Source: Alteribacter populi
Lineage (GTDB): Bacteria > Bacillota > Bacilli > Bacillales > Salisediminibacteriaceae
Length of the DNA stretch: 64,000 bases
Direction of reading: 5' to 3'
Assembly: GCF_002352765.1 (NCBI RefSeq)
Contig: NZ_KZ293963.1
Location: 1,138,368-1,202,367 of the forward strand
Both the position numbers and the translations under genes were made by a program. The notes under the pieces are model-generated. The model had not been told where the DNA came from, ran no database searches, and was given only the letters and a program-made list of their open reading frames with translations. This document shows, one piece after another, positions 24,504-34,375 of the stretch (positions are counted from its first letter, which is position 1; each line of letters begins with the position of its first letter).

Positions 24504-25532
24504 TTATTCATCATCTAATACTTTTAATGTGTTCAAATATTCAATAAGTGCAGCCATTTCATCGTCATTTATATCGTCATGATCAAATGCAGGCATGACA
24601 TTTCCTGGTTTAAGTTCTTCAGGCTGACGAATCCAGTCTTCAAGATTTTCATCATTGTAATCCAAGTAGCCTGCGATAACTGTACGTTCACCAAAGTTTG
24701 TTAGGTCAGGTCCACCTTGTGGATTACCACCTTCACCACCAACGGCGTGACAAGCTAAACAGTTTTGTTCGTATACTTCACGACCTTCTGTAGCAACTGC
24801 AGAAGTAGGCTCAACAAGCTCACTTGAAGGTTCTGCCATATTTTCAGCCCAAGTATCGAAAGTATCGCGATCCACTGCAACGACTTTAAAGTCCATTAAC
24901 CAGTGACCTTCACCACAAAGCTCAGTACACTTTCCTTGGTAAACCCCTTCTTCTTCTGCCAAGAACCACATGTCATTTACAATACCAGGTACATTATCTT
25001 GCTTACCTGCAAGCGCTGGAACCCAAAATGAGTGAATAACATCAGAAGCTTCTAAGTTAATGATAACCTTTGTATCTGTTGGAATATACATATCCTGCCC
25101 TGCACTAATCTCTAAATCAGGATATTCAAACTCCCACCAGAACTGGTGTCCAGTTACATTAACCACTATGGAATCCTCTTCCGGTTCGGTGTCCGCTAGT
25201 GTAAACGTATCCATTACGTTCGGAACAGCAAGGATAAGAAGCAGTAATACAGGAATGACAGTCCAAATTATTTCAAGATTTTTGTTCCCTTCAACCTGCT
25301 TAGGGATATGATTGTCACCTGGTTTTTCTCTGAAACGTACGAGTACAAAGATGTAAATCGCCGCAACAACCACGATGACAAAAATCATAATCAATAAGCT
25401 GAGATTGATTAAGGAATACTGCATGTCTGCAACAGGTCCTTGTGGATCCAAAGCAGACAAGTTTTGCTTACCACATCCGGCTAAAAATAGCAGAATAAAA
25501 GAAAATGGAAGCACTCGCCACAAATTCTTCAT
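24504..25532 (-). CDS. ctaC: Cytochrome c oxidase subunit II with fused cytochrome c, CtaC
   Basis: This 342-residue caa3-type subunit II is a predicted lipoprotein (LAGC lipobox, Cys20) with two transmembrane helices (about residues 40-65 and 85-105). A CuA domain follows, with HSFWVPALAGKQD and CTELCGEGHWLM supplying copper ligands. The C-terminal cytochrome c domain has haem motif CLACH and a later Met in GNVMPAFDH. It takes electrons from soluble or membrane cytochrome c outside the cell. The external domains are very acidic, as is common in alkaliphiles. First gene of the cta structural operon. Confidence 0.97.
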   Translation of the reverse strand: MKNLWRVLPFSFILLFLAGCGKQNLSALDPQGPVADMQYSLINLSLLIMIFVIVVVAAIYIFVLVRFREKPGDNHIPKQVEGNKNLEIIWTVIPVLLLLILAVPNVMDTFTLADTEPEEDSIVVNVTGHQFWWEFEYPDLEISAGQDMYIPTDTKVIINLEASDVIHSFWVPALAGKQDNVPGIVNDMWFLAEEEGVYQGKCTELCGEGHWLMDFKVVAVDRDTFDTWAENMAEPSSELVEPTSAVATEGREVYEQNCLACHAVGGEGGNPQGGPDLTNFGERTVIAGYLDYNDENLEDWIRQPEELKPGNVMPAFDHDDINDDEMAALIEYLNTLKVLDDE

Positions 25533-25660
25533 CGCGTCACAAACCCCTCTTTCTGTCTTTTCTTAGAGTCTTTTAATTCTTTAGTTCGTGTTCAAGAAGG
25601 TGGATAAAAAGTGCCAAGAAGATCGACAACTTTTTTCCGTACCTTTTGAACAACATCTTT

Positions 25661-26599
25661 TTAGAATATATGAACAATGACCATCACGGCAAACAAAATC
25701 ATGAGATAATACAATGAGTAAATAAACATGTGTTTTGCCCATTTGATGTCATCATCATACTTTTTATAACCAGCAAAACCAAGTGCAAGCCAGCCAATTC
25801 CAAGAACTAAGGCTACTGTCGTATAAATGACACCAAAGCCATATAGTGTCAAGGACACGGGAATTAACGCTGCAGTATAAACGAGAATTTGTCTTTTTGT
25901 TACTTCAAATCCTGCTACAACTGGCAGCATCGGGATTCCTGCTGCTCGGTACTCCTCACATCTCCTCATTGCCAAAGCAAGGAAGTGAGGTGTTTGCCAG
26001 ACAAACATAATTAAAAATAGTGACCAAGCGTAAGGGTGAAGCCCTGGATCTATCGCAGCCCAGCCAATCAGTGGCGGAACAGCTCCAGAAAAACTACCCA
26101 CAATCGTATTTAACGTTGTCGTTCGCTTTGTCCACATCGAATAGAACACTACATAAATAATGAGACCAGATAAGCCAATTACAGCAGCTGTCATATTAAC
26201 AGCAGCAAGCATACCTGTTCCAAGAGCAGATAGAATTAACCCAAACCACAGAACTTGGGATCCCCCTAATTCTCCGGTTACAGATGGTCTTTCTTCCGTC
26301 CTAATCATTTTATAGTCAATATCTCTATCAACATAGTTGTTTAATGCACATCCACCAGCGATGGTCAGGGCAGAACCTAACAGTGCTAAAATAACAATAA
26401 GTGGCTGTGTGGCAAGGGATGTCTGTGTATAGTGAGCTGCTAGAAATAGGCCGGCAAACATCGTGATCATGTTGGACTTTACAATTCCAGTTTTCGTAAG
26501 GGCCATATACGACCGCCATGTAGCTTGCTTATTTACACCAGCCTGATTTTCTTCATTACGTATCACTTCTGTTGATGAAATGGCATTTGATTTGTTCAT
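25661..26599 (-). CDS. ctaB: Protoheme IX farnesyltransferase CtaB
   Basis: This membrane prenyltransferase of about 312 residues makes haem O from protohaem and farnesyl diphosphate, the precursor of the haem A used by the caa3 oxidase. UbiA-family aspartate motifs are visible: NNYVDRDIDYKM near residue 90 and YREAGI-type YRAAGIPMLP after the second cytoplasmic loop. It has about nine hydrophobic segments. ATG 26599 has a GGGGGG-type site 6-8 nt upstream; the open frame to 26653 has none. It is oriented with ctaC-F but separated by 128 nt. Confidence 0.95.
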   Translation of the reverse strand: MNKSNAISSTEVIRNEENQAGVNKQATWRSYMALTKTGIVKSNMITMFAGLFLAAHYTQTSLATQPLIVILALLGSALTIAGGCALNNYVDRDIDYKMIRTEERPSVTGELGGSQVLWFGLILSALGTGMLAAVNMTAAVIGLSGLIIYVVFYSMWTKRTTTLNTIVGSFSGAVPPLIGWAAIDPGLHPYAWSLFLIMFVWQTPHFLALAMRRCEEYRAAGIPMLPVVAGFEVTKRQILVYTAALIPVSLTLYGFGVIYTTVALVLGIGWLALGFAGYKKYDDDIKWAKHMFIYSLYYLMILFAVMVIVHIF

Positions 26600-26904
26600 C
26601 TCTTTCACCCCCCTATGTCGAATGAATATACATATGTCGAATTTTATCCCCATACAAGTCTAATCGTTTGTTTACGAACATGGAAGTCCTAAATTTAAAA
26701 AAGATTAATTTCTTGAACTTTTTCAAGTATAAAATTAAGACACCAAATTTCAAATACAAACAAAATCAGACCTACATCTCACATTATATATGATGACGAA
26801 GTCTTTTTCATCTCATTATAGGGATTACGCATAAGTTCCAAACCATATTCTATCACATTCAAAGCTTAATAAGATAACTATTTCACTATGGAGGAGTGTT
26901 TTCT

Positions 26905-27075
26905 TTGAATTTGTTACAAATCAATGAACAAATGTACAAATTAAATCGTACCGCTGTAAACTATGAGATAATTGTTGAGAAATTGACAACTGCCTTGTTT
27001 CTCCATAGAATGAAGGGCGACACATATATTAAAACAGTACGTTTAGAATTTCATATTATCATAACCCTTTATTAA
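26905..27075 (+). CDS. Candidate small protein upstream of ctaA
   Basis: This is a 56-codon frame starting with TTG and preceded by GGAGGAG with ideal 8-nt spacing. The product begins MNLLQINEQMYKLN and ends VRLEFHIIITLY; it has no cysteines, one short amphipathic helix and no clear membrane segment. I recognise no family. The frame stops just before a dispersed repeat, so it may be truncated. Support is limited to the strong ribosome-binding site. Confidence 0.35.
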   Translation: MNLLQINEQMYKLNRTAVNYEIIVEKLTTALFLHRMKGDTYIKTVRLEFHIIITLY

Positions 27076-27079
27076 TAAG

Positions 27080-27205
27080 AAAAACCGCATAGCGGTCTTT
27101 TATTAAAAACAGCGTTAGCTTCCGCCGCATGTATTAAAGTCTCAAGGATGCTTTACCCTTGAGACGAGCGGCGTGAAGGTAGCTGTCCTCTTATAAATTC
27201 TTATC
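27080..27205 (+). repeat. AT-rich dispersed repeat copy upstream of ctaA
   Basis: This is the most complete copy of the family: ACCGCATAGCGGTCTTTTAT, then TTCCGCCG, then TCTCAAGG...CCTTGAGA hairpin, then ACGAGCGGCGTG and GGTAGCTGTCC. Related copies lie near 113, 620, 3085, 20925 and 34585. Confidence 0.7.
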
Positions 27206-27219
27206 TTTTTAGAAAGCCG

Positions 27220-28122
27220 GTGAACACGTTGAATAAAGGTTTAAAAGTTTTTAGTATCTTCGCTTCGCTAGGCATGCTTGTCGTGTTACTTCAAGGAGCG
27301 TTAGTTACTCAAACGGGGTCTGGGGATGCATGTGGCACATCTTGGCCTCTTTGTTATGGTCAAGTACTTCCAGAAACACCTACGATCGCAACGCTCATTG
27401 AATATACCCACCGTATCGTTTCAGGCTTAATGGGAATTGTCGTTATTATTTTATCCATTTGGGCTTGGCGGAAAATCGGGCATGTAAGGGAAACGAAATT
27501 TCTTGCGGTTCTTGCTATTTTCGCTATTATTTTCCAAGGTTTATTAGGAGCAGCAGCTGTAGCTTGGGGTCAATCAGATGCAGTCATGGCTCTTCATTTT
27601 GGTTTTTCACTTGTATCGTTTGCCAGTGTAGTATTAATTGCTGTACTTGCTTTTGAAGCTGATAACAAGGGCGGAGTATTCGTTCCTAATATTAGCTCTA
27701 GAATGAGGAAATATTTATACTTTACGCTCGCTTATTTATACGCAGTTGTCTATACCGGAGCCTTTGTAAAGCACACTGGTGCCAGTGGAGCTTGTACGGG
27801 GTGGCCGCTTTGTAATGGACAACTCATCCCGCCACTGGAAGGGACGGTAGCCATTCAATTTGGCCACCGCGTTGTTGCTGGTCTCTTATTTTTCGTTATT
27901 GTGATTTTGTTTATTCAACTCTTCAGAAATTACCGGAACGAAAAAGTGTTAGTGACAATCGGTGCATTATCCCTGATATTGGTTACGATCCAAGTGCTAA
28001 GCGGTGCTGTGGTCATTTTTACAGGATTCACACTTTGGGCAACTCTTTTCCACGCTTTATTTGTCAGTCTTTTGTTCGCTGTATTAAGCTATGGTGCTAT
28101 CATTTCATCCCGCAAAAAATAA
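27220..28122 (+). CDS. ctaA: Heme A synthase CtaA
   Basis: This 300-residue membrane protein oxidises the methyl group of haem O to give haem A. Eight transmembrane segments form two four-helix halves. Haem-ligand histidines lie in IEYTHRIVSG and ALHFGFSLVS of the first half and IQFGHRVVAG and LFHALFVSLL of the second. A conserved cysteine pair is seen in GDACGTSWPLC and again in GACTGWPLC. Start is GTG 27220 or TTG 27229; neither has a strong ribosome-binding site. It is divergent from ctaB, as in B. subtilis. Confidence 0.94.
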   Translation: MNTLNKGLKVFSIFASLGMLVVLLQGALVTQTGSGDACGTSWPLCYGQVLPETPTIATLIEYTHRIVSGLMGIVVIILSIWAWRKIGHVRETKFLAVLAIFAIIFQGLLGAAAVAWGQSDAVMALHFGFSLVSFASVVLIAVLAFEADNKGGVFVPNISSRMRKYLYFTLAYLYAVVYTGAFVKHTGASGACTGWPLCNGQLIPPLEGTVAIQFGHRVVAGLLFFVIVILFIQLFRNYRNEKVLVTIGALSLILVTIQVLSGAVVIFTGFTLWATLFHALFVSLLFAVLSYGAIISSRKK

Positions 28123-28135
28123 TAAAATATAAAAC

Positions 28136-28172
28136 AAAGGGTCTGTCTCGATGTCGAGACAGACCCTTTACT
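28136..28172. terminator. Terminator between ctaA and dps
   Basis: A 16-bp perfect stem AAAGGGTCTGTCTCGA/TCGAGACAGACCCTTT lies between the convergent genes. The minus-strand side continues into TTTGTTTTATATTTT, so it best ends the dps transcript, and it may also stop ctaA. Confidence 0.85.
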
Positions 28173-28180
28173 AATCTCTT

Positions 28181-28627
28181 TTATTGTTCAAGATAGGATT
28201 GAAACATCCAGTTGTGCTTTTCAAAAGACTGTCTTATTGCAATAAGCATGTCAGCTGTCGCTTCGTCTCCTACTTCTTCTTCTAAAGTTTCTATATCCGC
28301 TTTTAACTCTTCGATCACTGTACTGAAGTCATTTGCAGTCACTTGCACCATCTCGCCTGCTGACTTTTCGCCCTGCGCTTCTTGTAGGGTTGTAGTCTCA
28401 AGGTATTCTTTCAGGGTTGCCAAAGGGACTCCTTTTAGTCCGATCAGACGTTCAGCTAATTCATCAATGTGCTCTGCCATTTCATTGTATAGCTCTTCAA
28501 ATTTTTCATGTAAGCTAAAGAAGTTCGGTCCTTTTACAAACCAGTGGTAATTATGTAGTTTGACAAAAAGGACGTTAAAGTTTGATACATGACGGTTCAA
28601 AATTTCTGTTTGTTTTTCATGTGCCAT
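28181..28627 (-). CDS. dps: Dps-family ferritin-like protein
   Basis: This Dps/MrgA-type protein of about 148 residues forms dodecameric shells that oxidise and store iron and protect DNA from peroxide. The ferroxidase signature is NYHWFVKGPNFFSLHEKFEELY, with His28, His40 and Glu44, followed by DELAERLIGLKG. The ATG at 28627 gives the usual Dps N-terminus (MAHEKQTEILNRHV) and follows AAGGGAG by 11 nt. It stands between ctaA and pyc, where B. subtilis has no dps. I did not find a convincing PerR box upstream. Confidence 0.9.
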   Translation of the reverse strand: MAHEKQTEILNRHVSNFNVLFVKLHNYHWFVKGPNFFSLHEKFEELYNEMAEHIDELAERLIGLKGVPLATLKEYLETTTLQEAQGEKSAGEMVQVTANDFSTVIEELKADIETLEEEVGDEATADMLIAIRQSFEKHNWMFQSYLEQ

Positions 28628-28728
28628 CGCAAAGATCATCTCCCTTTTTAAGTATCTACATAGATAATTCCCTGCGTATAGAAATATTAAACCGGAATTT
28701 ATTTGCAATGGCTTCGCTCATTGCTTCA

Positions 28729-28769
28729 GGTCAACGCCAAAGGGCAAAGACCGCCCTTTGGCGTTGACC
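28729..28769 (-). terminator. Long hairpin directly after pyc
   Basis: A perfect 17-bp inverted repeat (28729-28745 with 28753-28769) begins one base past the pyc stop. The minus strand lacks a T run after it, so it may protect the 3' end or end transcription weakly. Confidence 0.6.
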
Positions 28770-28770
28770 T

Positions 28771-31700
28771 TTATTCAAATTCAATGAGTAAGTCTCCTGC
28801 TTGGATGGATTCTTCATTCGTCACATGGATACTGGCAACGGTTCCGTCGTAAGGAGCTTGGACAGTGGTTTCCATTTTCATCGATTCTGTAATGATGAGG
28901 TGGTCACCTTTCTTCACCTTGTCGCCTTGTTCTACAAGCGCTTTTATGACGGTACCGGGCATTGAGGCTCCGATATGACGGTCGTTATTTTTATCAGCTT
29001 TCAGTTTTAGCTTAACTTCAGATTCAATGCTTTCATCTTTCACATAAACTTCACGAGGCTGTCCGTTCAGTTCGAAATAAATGACGCGGGTTCCGTCTTT
29101 TTGTGGCTCCCCAATTGAAACAAGCTTGACGATCAACGTTTTCCCATGCTCGATTTCAATTTCAATTTCTTCTCCCATCCGCAAGCCATAGAAAAAGGTC
29201 GGTGTATCAAGGACTGATATATCTCCATATTGCTCCATGAACGTTTCATTATCCATATATACTTTTGGATACAAAGCGTAAGAAATAGTGTCATGACTCG
29301 TAACTTGGCGACCAAGTTTATGATAAAGCGAATCACGCAGTTCTTCAAAATTCACCGGCTCGAGCAACTCTCCTGGGCGAACAGTTATCGATTTACGGTT
29401 TTTAAGAATGACTTTTTGCAGATCCTCAGGGAATCCTTGATAAGGCTGTCCTAAATAACCCTCAAACAGTTCAATAACGGAATCCGGAAAATCAATGTTC
29501 TCGCCTTTCTCATAAACATCTGTCTCTGAAAGATCATTTTGAACCATAAATAAAGCCATATCACCAACAACTTTGGACGAAGGTGTCACCTTTACAATAT
29601 CACCAAACATATCATTTACACGTCTATACATTTCTTTTACTTCATCCCAGCGATCCCCAAGACCAACCGCCTTAGCTTGCTGTTGTAAATTACTGTATTG
29701 TCCACCTGGCATTTCATGAGCGTAAATCTCCGAGTGCGGCGATATCATTCCACTTTCAAAGTCTTGATAATAATGGCGAATGTCTTCCCAATAGCCATTC
29801 AATGCTTCTGCTTTTTTAATTTCCACATGAGGTTTACGTTCATGACCAGACAGCGCATGGTATAAGCTATTCATGCTTGGTTGACTAGTAAGTCCAGCCA
29901 TAGAACTCACGGCCGTGTCAACGATATCCACTCCGGCATCAATTGCTTTAGAATAAGTAAAAATACCGTTTCCACTCGTATCGTGAGTATGAAGGTGGAT
30001 TGGAATATCAATGTTTTCTTTCAACGCCGAAATCAGATCATACGCTGCATTTGGCTTAAGAAGTCCTGCCATATCTTTAATACCTAAAATATGAGCACCT
30101 GATGCTTCAAGCTCTTTTGCTAAATTCACGTAATAGTTTAAGTCATATTTTTGACGGTTACGATCGAGAATGTCACCTGTATAACACATACTTGCTTCAG
30201 CAATTTTTCCTGAGTCACGCACTGCCTGAATGGCCGGACGCATTCCTTCAACCCAATTTAAGCTATCAAAAATTCGGAACACATCGATCCCGGCATGGGC
30301 TGACGTTTCAACGAATTCGTCAATAACATTATCGGGATAATTTTTATACCCGACCGCGTTCGAAGCACGTAATAGCATTTGAAACAATACATTAGGGGCT
30401 TTTTCACGTAGTAAGAGCAATCTCTTCCATGGATCTTCATGTAAAAAGCGCATCGAAACATCAAACGTGGCGCCGCCCCACATTTCCATTGAAAATAAGT
30501 TCGGTAATAATCGCGCCGTTGGTTCAGCTATATGTTTTAAGTCATTCGTCCGTAAACGTGTAGCTAGAAGGGATTGATGGGCATCACGGAATGTCGTGTC
30601 CGTAAGCAGCACTTCACGGTTTTCTTTTACCCACTCTGCAACACCTTCTGCTCCTTTTTCTTCTAAAATCTGTCTTGTTCCATTCGGTATCGGCTCGAGT
30701 AAGTCTACTTTTGGAATCCGTGGACGATCAAAAATAGGCTTTTTCTTCTTCCCTATTCCTGGATACCCATTCACAGTTGTATACCCGATGTAGCTAAGCA
30801 TTTTCGTACCACGGTCTTTTCGTTTCGGAAATACAAACAACTCAGGCGTTTGATCGATAAACGACGTATCATATTTACCATTTACAAATTTCGAATGAAG
30901 AACAACATTTTCAAGAAAAGCAATATTCGTTTTAATTCCACGAATCCGGAATTCTTTTAAGTTACGCACCATTTTATGCGCCGCATCCTCAAAGCTTAAC
31001 GCCCATGTCGAAAGCTTAACTAAAAGAGAGTCGTAGTGTGGTGAAATCACAGCGCCTTGGAATCCGTTGCCTGCATCAAGACGGACACCAAACCCGCCTC
31101 CGGTACGGTAAGCCATAATCTTACCTGTATCCGGCATAAAGTCATTAGTCGGATCTTCTGTTGTAACACGAGATTGAATCGCAAAGCCATGAGTATAAAT
31201 ATCTTCCTGCTTAGGAATTCCTACTTCTTTTGAATGCAGTGATTTTCCGTCTGCAATAAGGATTTGAGACTGAACAATATCGATGCCTGTAATCATTTCA
31301 GTAATTGTATGTTCTACTTGGACACGTGGGTTGACTTCAATAAAGAAAAACTCACCGTCATCAGTAACGAGAAATTCTACTGTTCCTGCATTTAAATAGT
31401 TAATATTTTTCATCAGCTGGAGAGCTGATTCACATATGCGTTCTCGGAGCTCAGTGCTTAAAGCCACGCTTGGGGCAACCTCTACTACTTTTTGATGACG
31501 TCTTTGTACAGAGCAATCCCGCTCATACAAATGAACCAAGTTCCCTTCGTGATCTCCAAATATTTGTACTTCAATATGCTTTGGTTTTTCAACAAATTTT
31601 TCAACATACATTTCATCACTGCCAAAAGCAGCTTTTGCTTCTGAGCGGGCACGTTCATAAGCTTCCTGCAAATCTTCAATCGAACGAACGATCCGCATTC

Positions 31701-32217
31701 CACGACCACCGCCTCCAAGAGAAGCTTTAATCATTAGCGGAAATCCGTGGTTTTCAGCAAATGTCTCCACTTCACTCAGCCCACTAACAGGTCCGTCAGT
31801 CCCGGGGATAACAGGAATCTTTGCATCAATAGCTGTTTGTCTTGCTTGTACTTTGTCCCCAAACATTCTTAAATGTTCCGTGTCCGGTCCAATAAAAATA
31901 ATGCCTTCATCCTTACACCGCTGGGCGAAGTGTATGTTTTCAGATAAGAATCCATAGCCCGGATGAATCGCATCGATGTCATTTCGTTTAGCGATCTCAA
32001 TAATCCCTTCAATATCAAGATAAGCATCAATCGGCTTTTTACCTTCCCCTACGAGATAAGCTTCGTCGGCTTTGTAACGATGAAAAGAGCCTGTATCCTC
32101 TTTTGAATAAATCGCCACTGTGCGGATATTTAATTCAGTACATGCACGGAAAATTCGAATCGCTATTTCCCCGCGGTTTGCGACTAACACCTTTTTTATG
32201 TTTTGTAATCGGTCCAT
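28771..32217 (-). CDS. pyc: Pyruvate carboxylase
   Basis: This 1148-residue single-chain biotin enzyme carboxylates pyruvate to oxaloacetate and refills the TCA cycle. Domains in order: biotin carboxylase (about 1-450, with VANRGEIAIRIFRA and the glycine-rich loop KASLGGGGRGMRIV), carboxyltransferase (about 530-800, starting TDTTFRDAHQSLLATR and with metal ligands in LHTHDTSGNG), PYC/OADA domain, and biotinyl domain with biotinyl Lys1114 in ESMKMETT. ATG start follows AGAGGAGG. Length and motifs are complete. It supplies carbon to the cycle needed when fatty or aromatic substrates yield acetyl-CoA. Confidence 0.98.
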   Translation of the reverse strand: MDRLQNIKKVLVANRGEIAIRIFRACTELNIRTVAIYSKEDTGSFHRYKADEAYLVGEGKKPIDAYLDIEGIIEIAKRNDIDAIHPGYGFLSENIHFAQRCKDEGIIFIGPDTEHLRMFGDKVQARQTAIDAKIPVIPGTDGPVSGLSEVETFAENHGFPLMIKASLGGGGRGMRIVRSIEDLQEAYERARSEAKAAFGSDEMYVEKFVEKPKHIEVQIFGDHEGNLVHLYERDCSVQRRHQKVVEVAPSVALSTELRERICESALQLMKNINYLNAGTVEFLVTDDGEFFFIEVNPRVQVEHTITEMITGIDIVQSQILIADGKSLHSKEVGIPKQEDIYTHGFAIQSRVTTEDPTNDFMPDTGKIMAYRTGGGFGVRLDAGNGFQGAVISPHYDSLLVKLSTWALSFEDAAHKMVRNLKEFRIRGIKTNIAFLENVVLHSKFVNGKYDTSFIDQTPELFVFPKRKDRGTKMLSYIGYTTVNGYPGIGKKKKPIFDRPRIPKVDLLEPIPNGTRQILEEKGAEGVAEWVKENREVLLTDTTFRDAHQSLLATRLRTNDLKHIAEPTARLLPNLFSMEMWGGATFDVSMRFLHEDPWKRLLLLREKAPNVLFQMLLRASNAVGYKNYPDNVIDEFVETSAHAGIDVFRIFDSLNWVEGMRPAIQAVRDSGKIAEASMCYTGDILDRNRQKYDLNYYVNLAKELEASGAHILGIKDMAGLLKPNAAYDLISALKENIDIPIHLHTHDTSGNGIFTYSKAIDAGVDIVDTAVSSMAGLTSQPSMNSLYHALSGHERKPHVEIKKAEALNGYWEDIRHYYQDFESGMISPHSEIYAHEMPGGQYSNLQQQAKAVGLGDRWDEVKEMYRRVNDMFGDIVKVTPSSKVVGDMALFMVQNDLSETDVYEKGENIDFPDSVIELFEGYLGQPYQGFPEDLQKVILKNRKSITVRPGELLEPVNFEELRDSLYHKLGRQVTSHDTISYALYPKVYMDNETFMEQYGDISVLDTPTFFYGLRMGEEIEIEIEHGKTLIVKLVSIGEPQKDGTRVIYFELNGQPREVYVKDESIESEVKLKLKADKNNDRHIGASMPGTVIKALVEQGDKVKKGDHLIITESMKMETTVQAPYDGTVASIHVTNEESIQAGDLLIEFE

Positions 32218-32998
32218 ACTATGTAACCTCCTCTAAATGTCATCTTGATTAACCGGTGGTCGATTTGTATGTAGTGTGTGAAAAAACAAGGATTCATAAC
32301 CTATCCTGATTTAATTCACGGTTTAGAATCGATACCAGCTGTTAACGAACGCTAAAACCGTTGCCCTTTTTGTATACACAAAAAAAGCTCTAAATAAGTT
32401 CATTCTACAAAAAATGCTATTTCCCTTCCGTTTAATATAATTGTTTTCGTAAATATTGTTGTTTTTTGCCGCAAAACCATATTAAATGAATGAATTTGTC
32501 CTCCACTATCATTTGACTTGAAAAAGCCTCAAAAAACAAATAGCAACAATCTTTTAGAAAAGAGCCTAATAAAAAAAGATCTTCTACGCAGTTGGCCGGA
32601 ATCTGCGAGACTCCCTCAGGAAAAGTTGATATGGCGGGGGTCCGCCCGGATTTTGAGGCCCTAAAAAATTTTTTTGTACTCGCCTCCGACTGCCAAGGTC
32701 CACATAATTCTTGTAAATACATTTACTGTATTTAGAGATTACGCGTTGCGTTGGGAATGTGGGATACATTTCCATATATAGGTGTAATTCACACGAGAAA
32801 AACTCTGCTACAATCAGGTGACTTACCCTCCCATGTCTCCTGGCATCAAGTGCCTACATTCCTTCGTTGGGTCTTGCCTGACGCAGATCTCGGACTCTTA
32901 CTCCTGCATGGACTGCCCTTTACTGGGCGTCTAAAGTCTCCGTCTTGCCGAATCTCTGTGCCTGTGTTGTCAAAGGTACATTAAAGCACTGTGAAGCC
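32218..32998. other. 780-bp region between pyc and the IS110 transposase gene
   Basis: Two parts can be seen. Positions 32218-32580 are AT-rich and include a hairpin-repeat fragment (about 32520-32570: CAAATAGCAACAATCTTTTAG). From about 32590 the base composition rises in GC, and no gene is supported. The last 250 bp (about 32745-32998) lead straight into the transposase stop and probably form the 3' non-coding end of the insertion sequence. Any ftsW gene expected here from B. subtilis gene order is absent. Confidence 0.5.
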
Positions 32999-34375
32999 TT
33001 ACGCTGCCTTGTTCTGAGGATAGTTGGAAGAGTCTATCAACATTCTCTCAGGGTCAAACATTGCCTGTTTCTTGCTAAGTCCATGGAACACCTGAAGCAG
33101 CTTTCTGCATAGCACAACCATTGCTTCTTTCTTGGTCAGTGGATTTTGTTCCCGTGAGTGATAATGCATGTACAGTTGACGAAAGCTTGCATTGTTCTGA
33201 ATGAGCGGAAGGATCGCTTTATAAAGTAAGGCTCGTAGTCGTTTTCTTCCGCGTTTAGAGATCTTCTTTGTGCCTTTATGCTGACCTGAACTGTTCTCAC
33301 GCAACGTAAGTCCCGCTAGCTTAATGAGTTGGCGTGGATGCCTGTAATTGCGCATAGAGCCTGTTTCAGCCAATAACTCGCTTACAGTGTTCTCGCTGAT
33401 TCCCGGAATGGAGACGAGGTACTGAAACTCTTCTAATGACTGGGCCTGCTCAACCATCTGGGAAGTCACCTCTTCAAGTTGTGATTCCAATAGTTCCAGC
33501 TGTTGAACAAGGCTGCGAATCTCCAGCCGTGACATTTCCTGACTGCGTGTTACGCCAATAGAGTGACGAGCCACTTCAATCAGGGTCACCATTTTGGGTT
33601 TCCCAGCATACTTGGCGCCAGCTTTCTTCTGTTGCCTGACCATCTCTTCGACAGACAAATGTGGAACATCCTGGGGAAGAGGTGTCAGCTTTAAAACGGC
33701 AAGAGCTTGTTGGCCCAATTCACTGAAGACTTGATTGAATTCCGGAAAGTAAAGATCCTTCCATCGCTGTATCCTGTTTTTTACGGAAGAGATATCTTTT
33801 CGTAATCGTTCCCGGATTGCGGATCCATGCCTCATGTGATGTTCAGCGGTTGTCATCTTCCGCGGTATACTAAAATAGCCGTTAGGAAGAAGTTTCGCTA
33901 TAACGCGTGCATCTTTAGCGTCGTTCTTCGTTTGAGAATTATCGTCCATTTCCTTGGATTGTTTTACATGCATTGGATTGACGATGACAAAAGGGAATTC
34001 GAAAGCCTCCAGCATAGCCGCAAGGTTCATCCAGTAGTGGCCGGTTGCTTCAAAACCGATGAGCACATTTGATTTGTTGTGTGTCTCCATCAGTTGTCTA
34101 ACAGCCTGCTCAAAATGGATGAAACCATCTTTTGACTGGTGGATGCGCCATACTTTCGTTAATTCGCGTCCGCGCAAATCGACGGCACAGGCATAGTGAT
34201 TCTTTTTTGCAATATCGATTCCAATAACTAGAGTGTTTTCGTTGACTTGATTAATTCGTTCATTTCTACTACGATTCATGAAGGGTTCCTCCTTTGTGAT
34301 TGCTGGTTTGTTTTTGCACCTTGCATCATATCGGAGGATCCTTTTTTTATCAATAGGGGTAAAACCTATCCGACA
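32745..34375 (-). mobile_element. IS110-family insertion sequence (approximate limits)
   Basis: A complete IS110-type transposase gene is flanked by about 250 bp of downstream and about 90 bp of upstream non-coding DNA before known flanking repeats begin. IS110 elements usually lack terminal inverted repeats and make no clear target duplication, so the ends are estimates. Family members encode a structured bridge RNA in one non-coding end; the longer downstream flank is the likelier place here. A GC-rich dispersed repeat abuts the upstream side. Confidence 0.65.
32999..34279 (-). CDS. IS110-family transposase (DEDD recombinase)
   Basis: This recombinase of about 426 residues has the N-terminal RuvC-like DEDD domain (Asp22 in IGIDIAKK, Glu77 in GFEATGHYW, Asp120 and Asp123 in KNDAKDARVIA) and a C-terminal Transposase_20 domain (SIPGISENTVSELLAETG, then a serine-containing LTLRENSSGQHKG). 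Both catalytic parts are intact, so it may be active. ATG 34279 has AAAGGAGGAA upstream; the open frame to 34477 runs through a repeat and is not used. It lies where ftsW would be expected. Confidence 0.93.
   Translation of the reverse strand: MNRSRNERINQVNENTLVIGIDIAKKNHYACAVDLRGRELTKVWRIHQSKDGFIHFEQAVRQLMETHNKSNVLIGFEATGHYWMNLAAMLEAFEFPFVIVNPMHVKQSKEMDDNSQTKNDAKDARVIAKLLPNGYFSIPRKMTTAEHHMRHGSAIRERLRKDISSVKNRIQRWKDLYFPEFNQVFSELGQQALAVLKLTPLPQDVPHLSVEEMVRQQKKAGAKYAGKPKMVTLIEVARHSIGVTRSQEMSRLEIRSLVQQLELLESQLEEVTSQMVEQAQSLEEFQYLVSIPGISENTVSELLAETGSMRNYRHPRQLIKLAGLTLRENSSGQHKGTKKISKRGRKRLRALLYKAILPLIQNNASFRQLYMHYHSREQNPLTKKEAMVVLCRKLLQVFHGLSKKQAMFDPERMLIDSSNYPQNKAA

Larger units (their letters stand above)
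26600..27219. other. Divergent ctaB-ctaA intergenic region
   Basis: This 620-bp region contains AT-rich promoter sequence for both genes, a possible 56-codon gene (26905-27075) and an AT-rich dispersed repeat (27080-27205). In B. subtilis ctaA and ctaB are divergent with a ResD-controlled region between them; I could not define a ResD site here. Confidence 0.5.

Noticed and set aside
32432..32722. 96-codon minus-strand frame between pyc and the IS110 gene
   Set aside because: It covers a repeat fragment and a base-composition change, has no ribosome-binding site or recognisable domain, and overlaps non-coding IS or repeat DNA.
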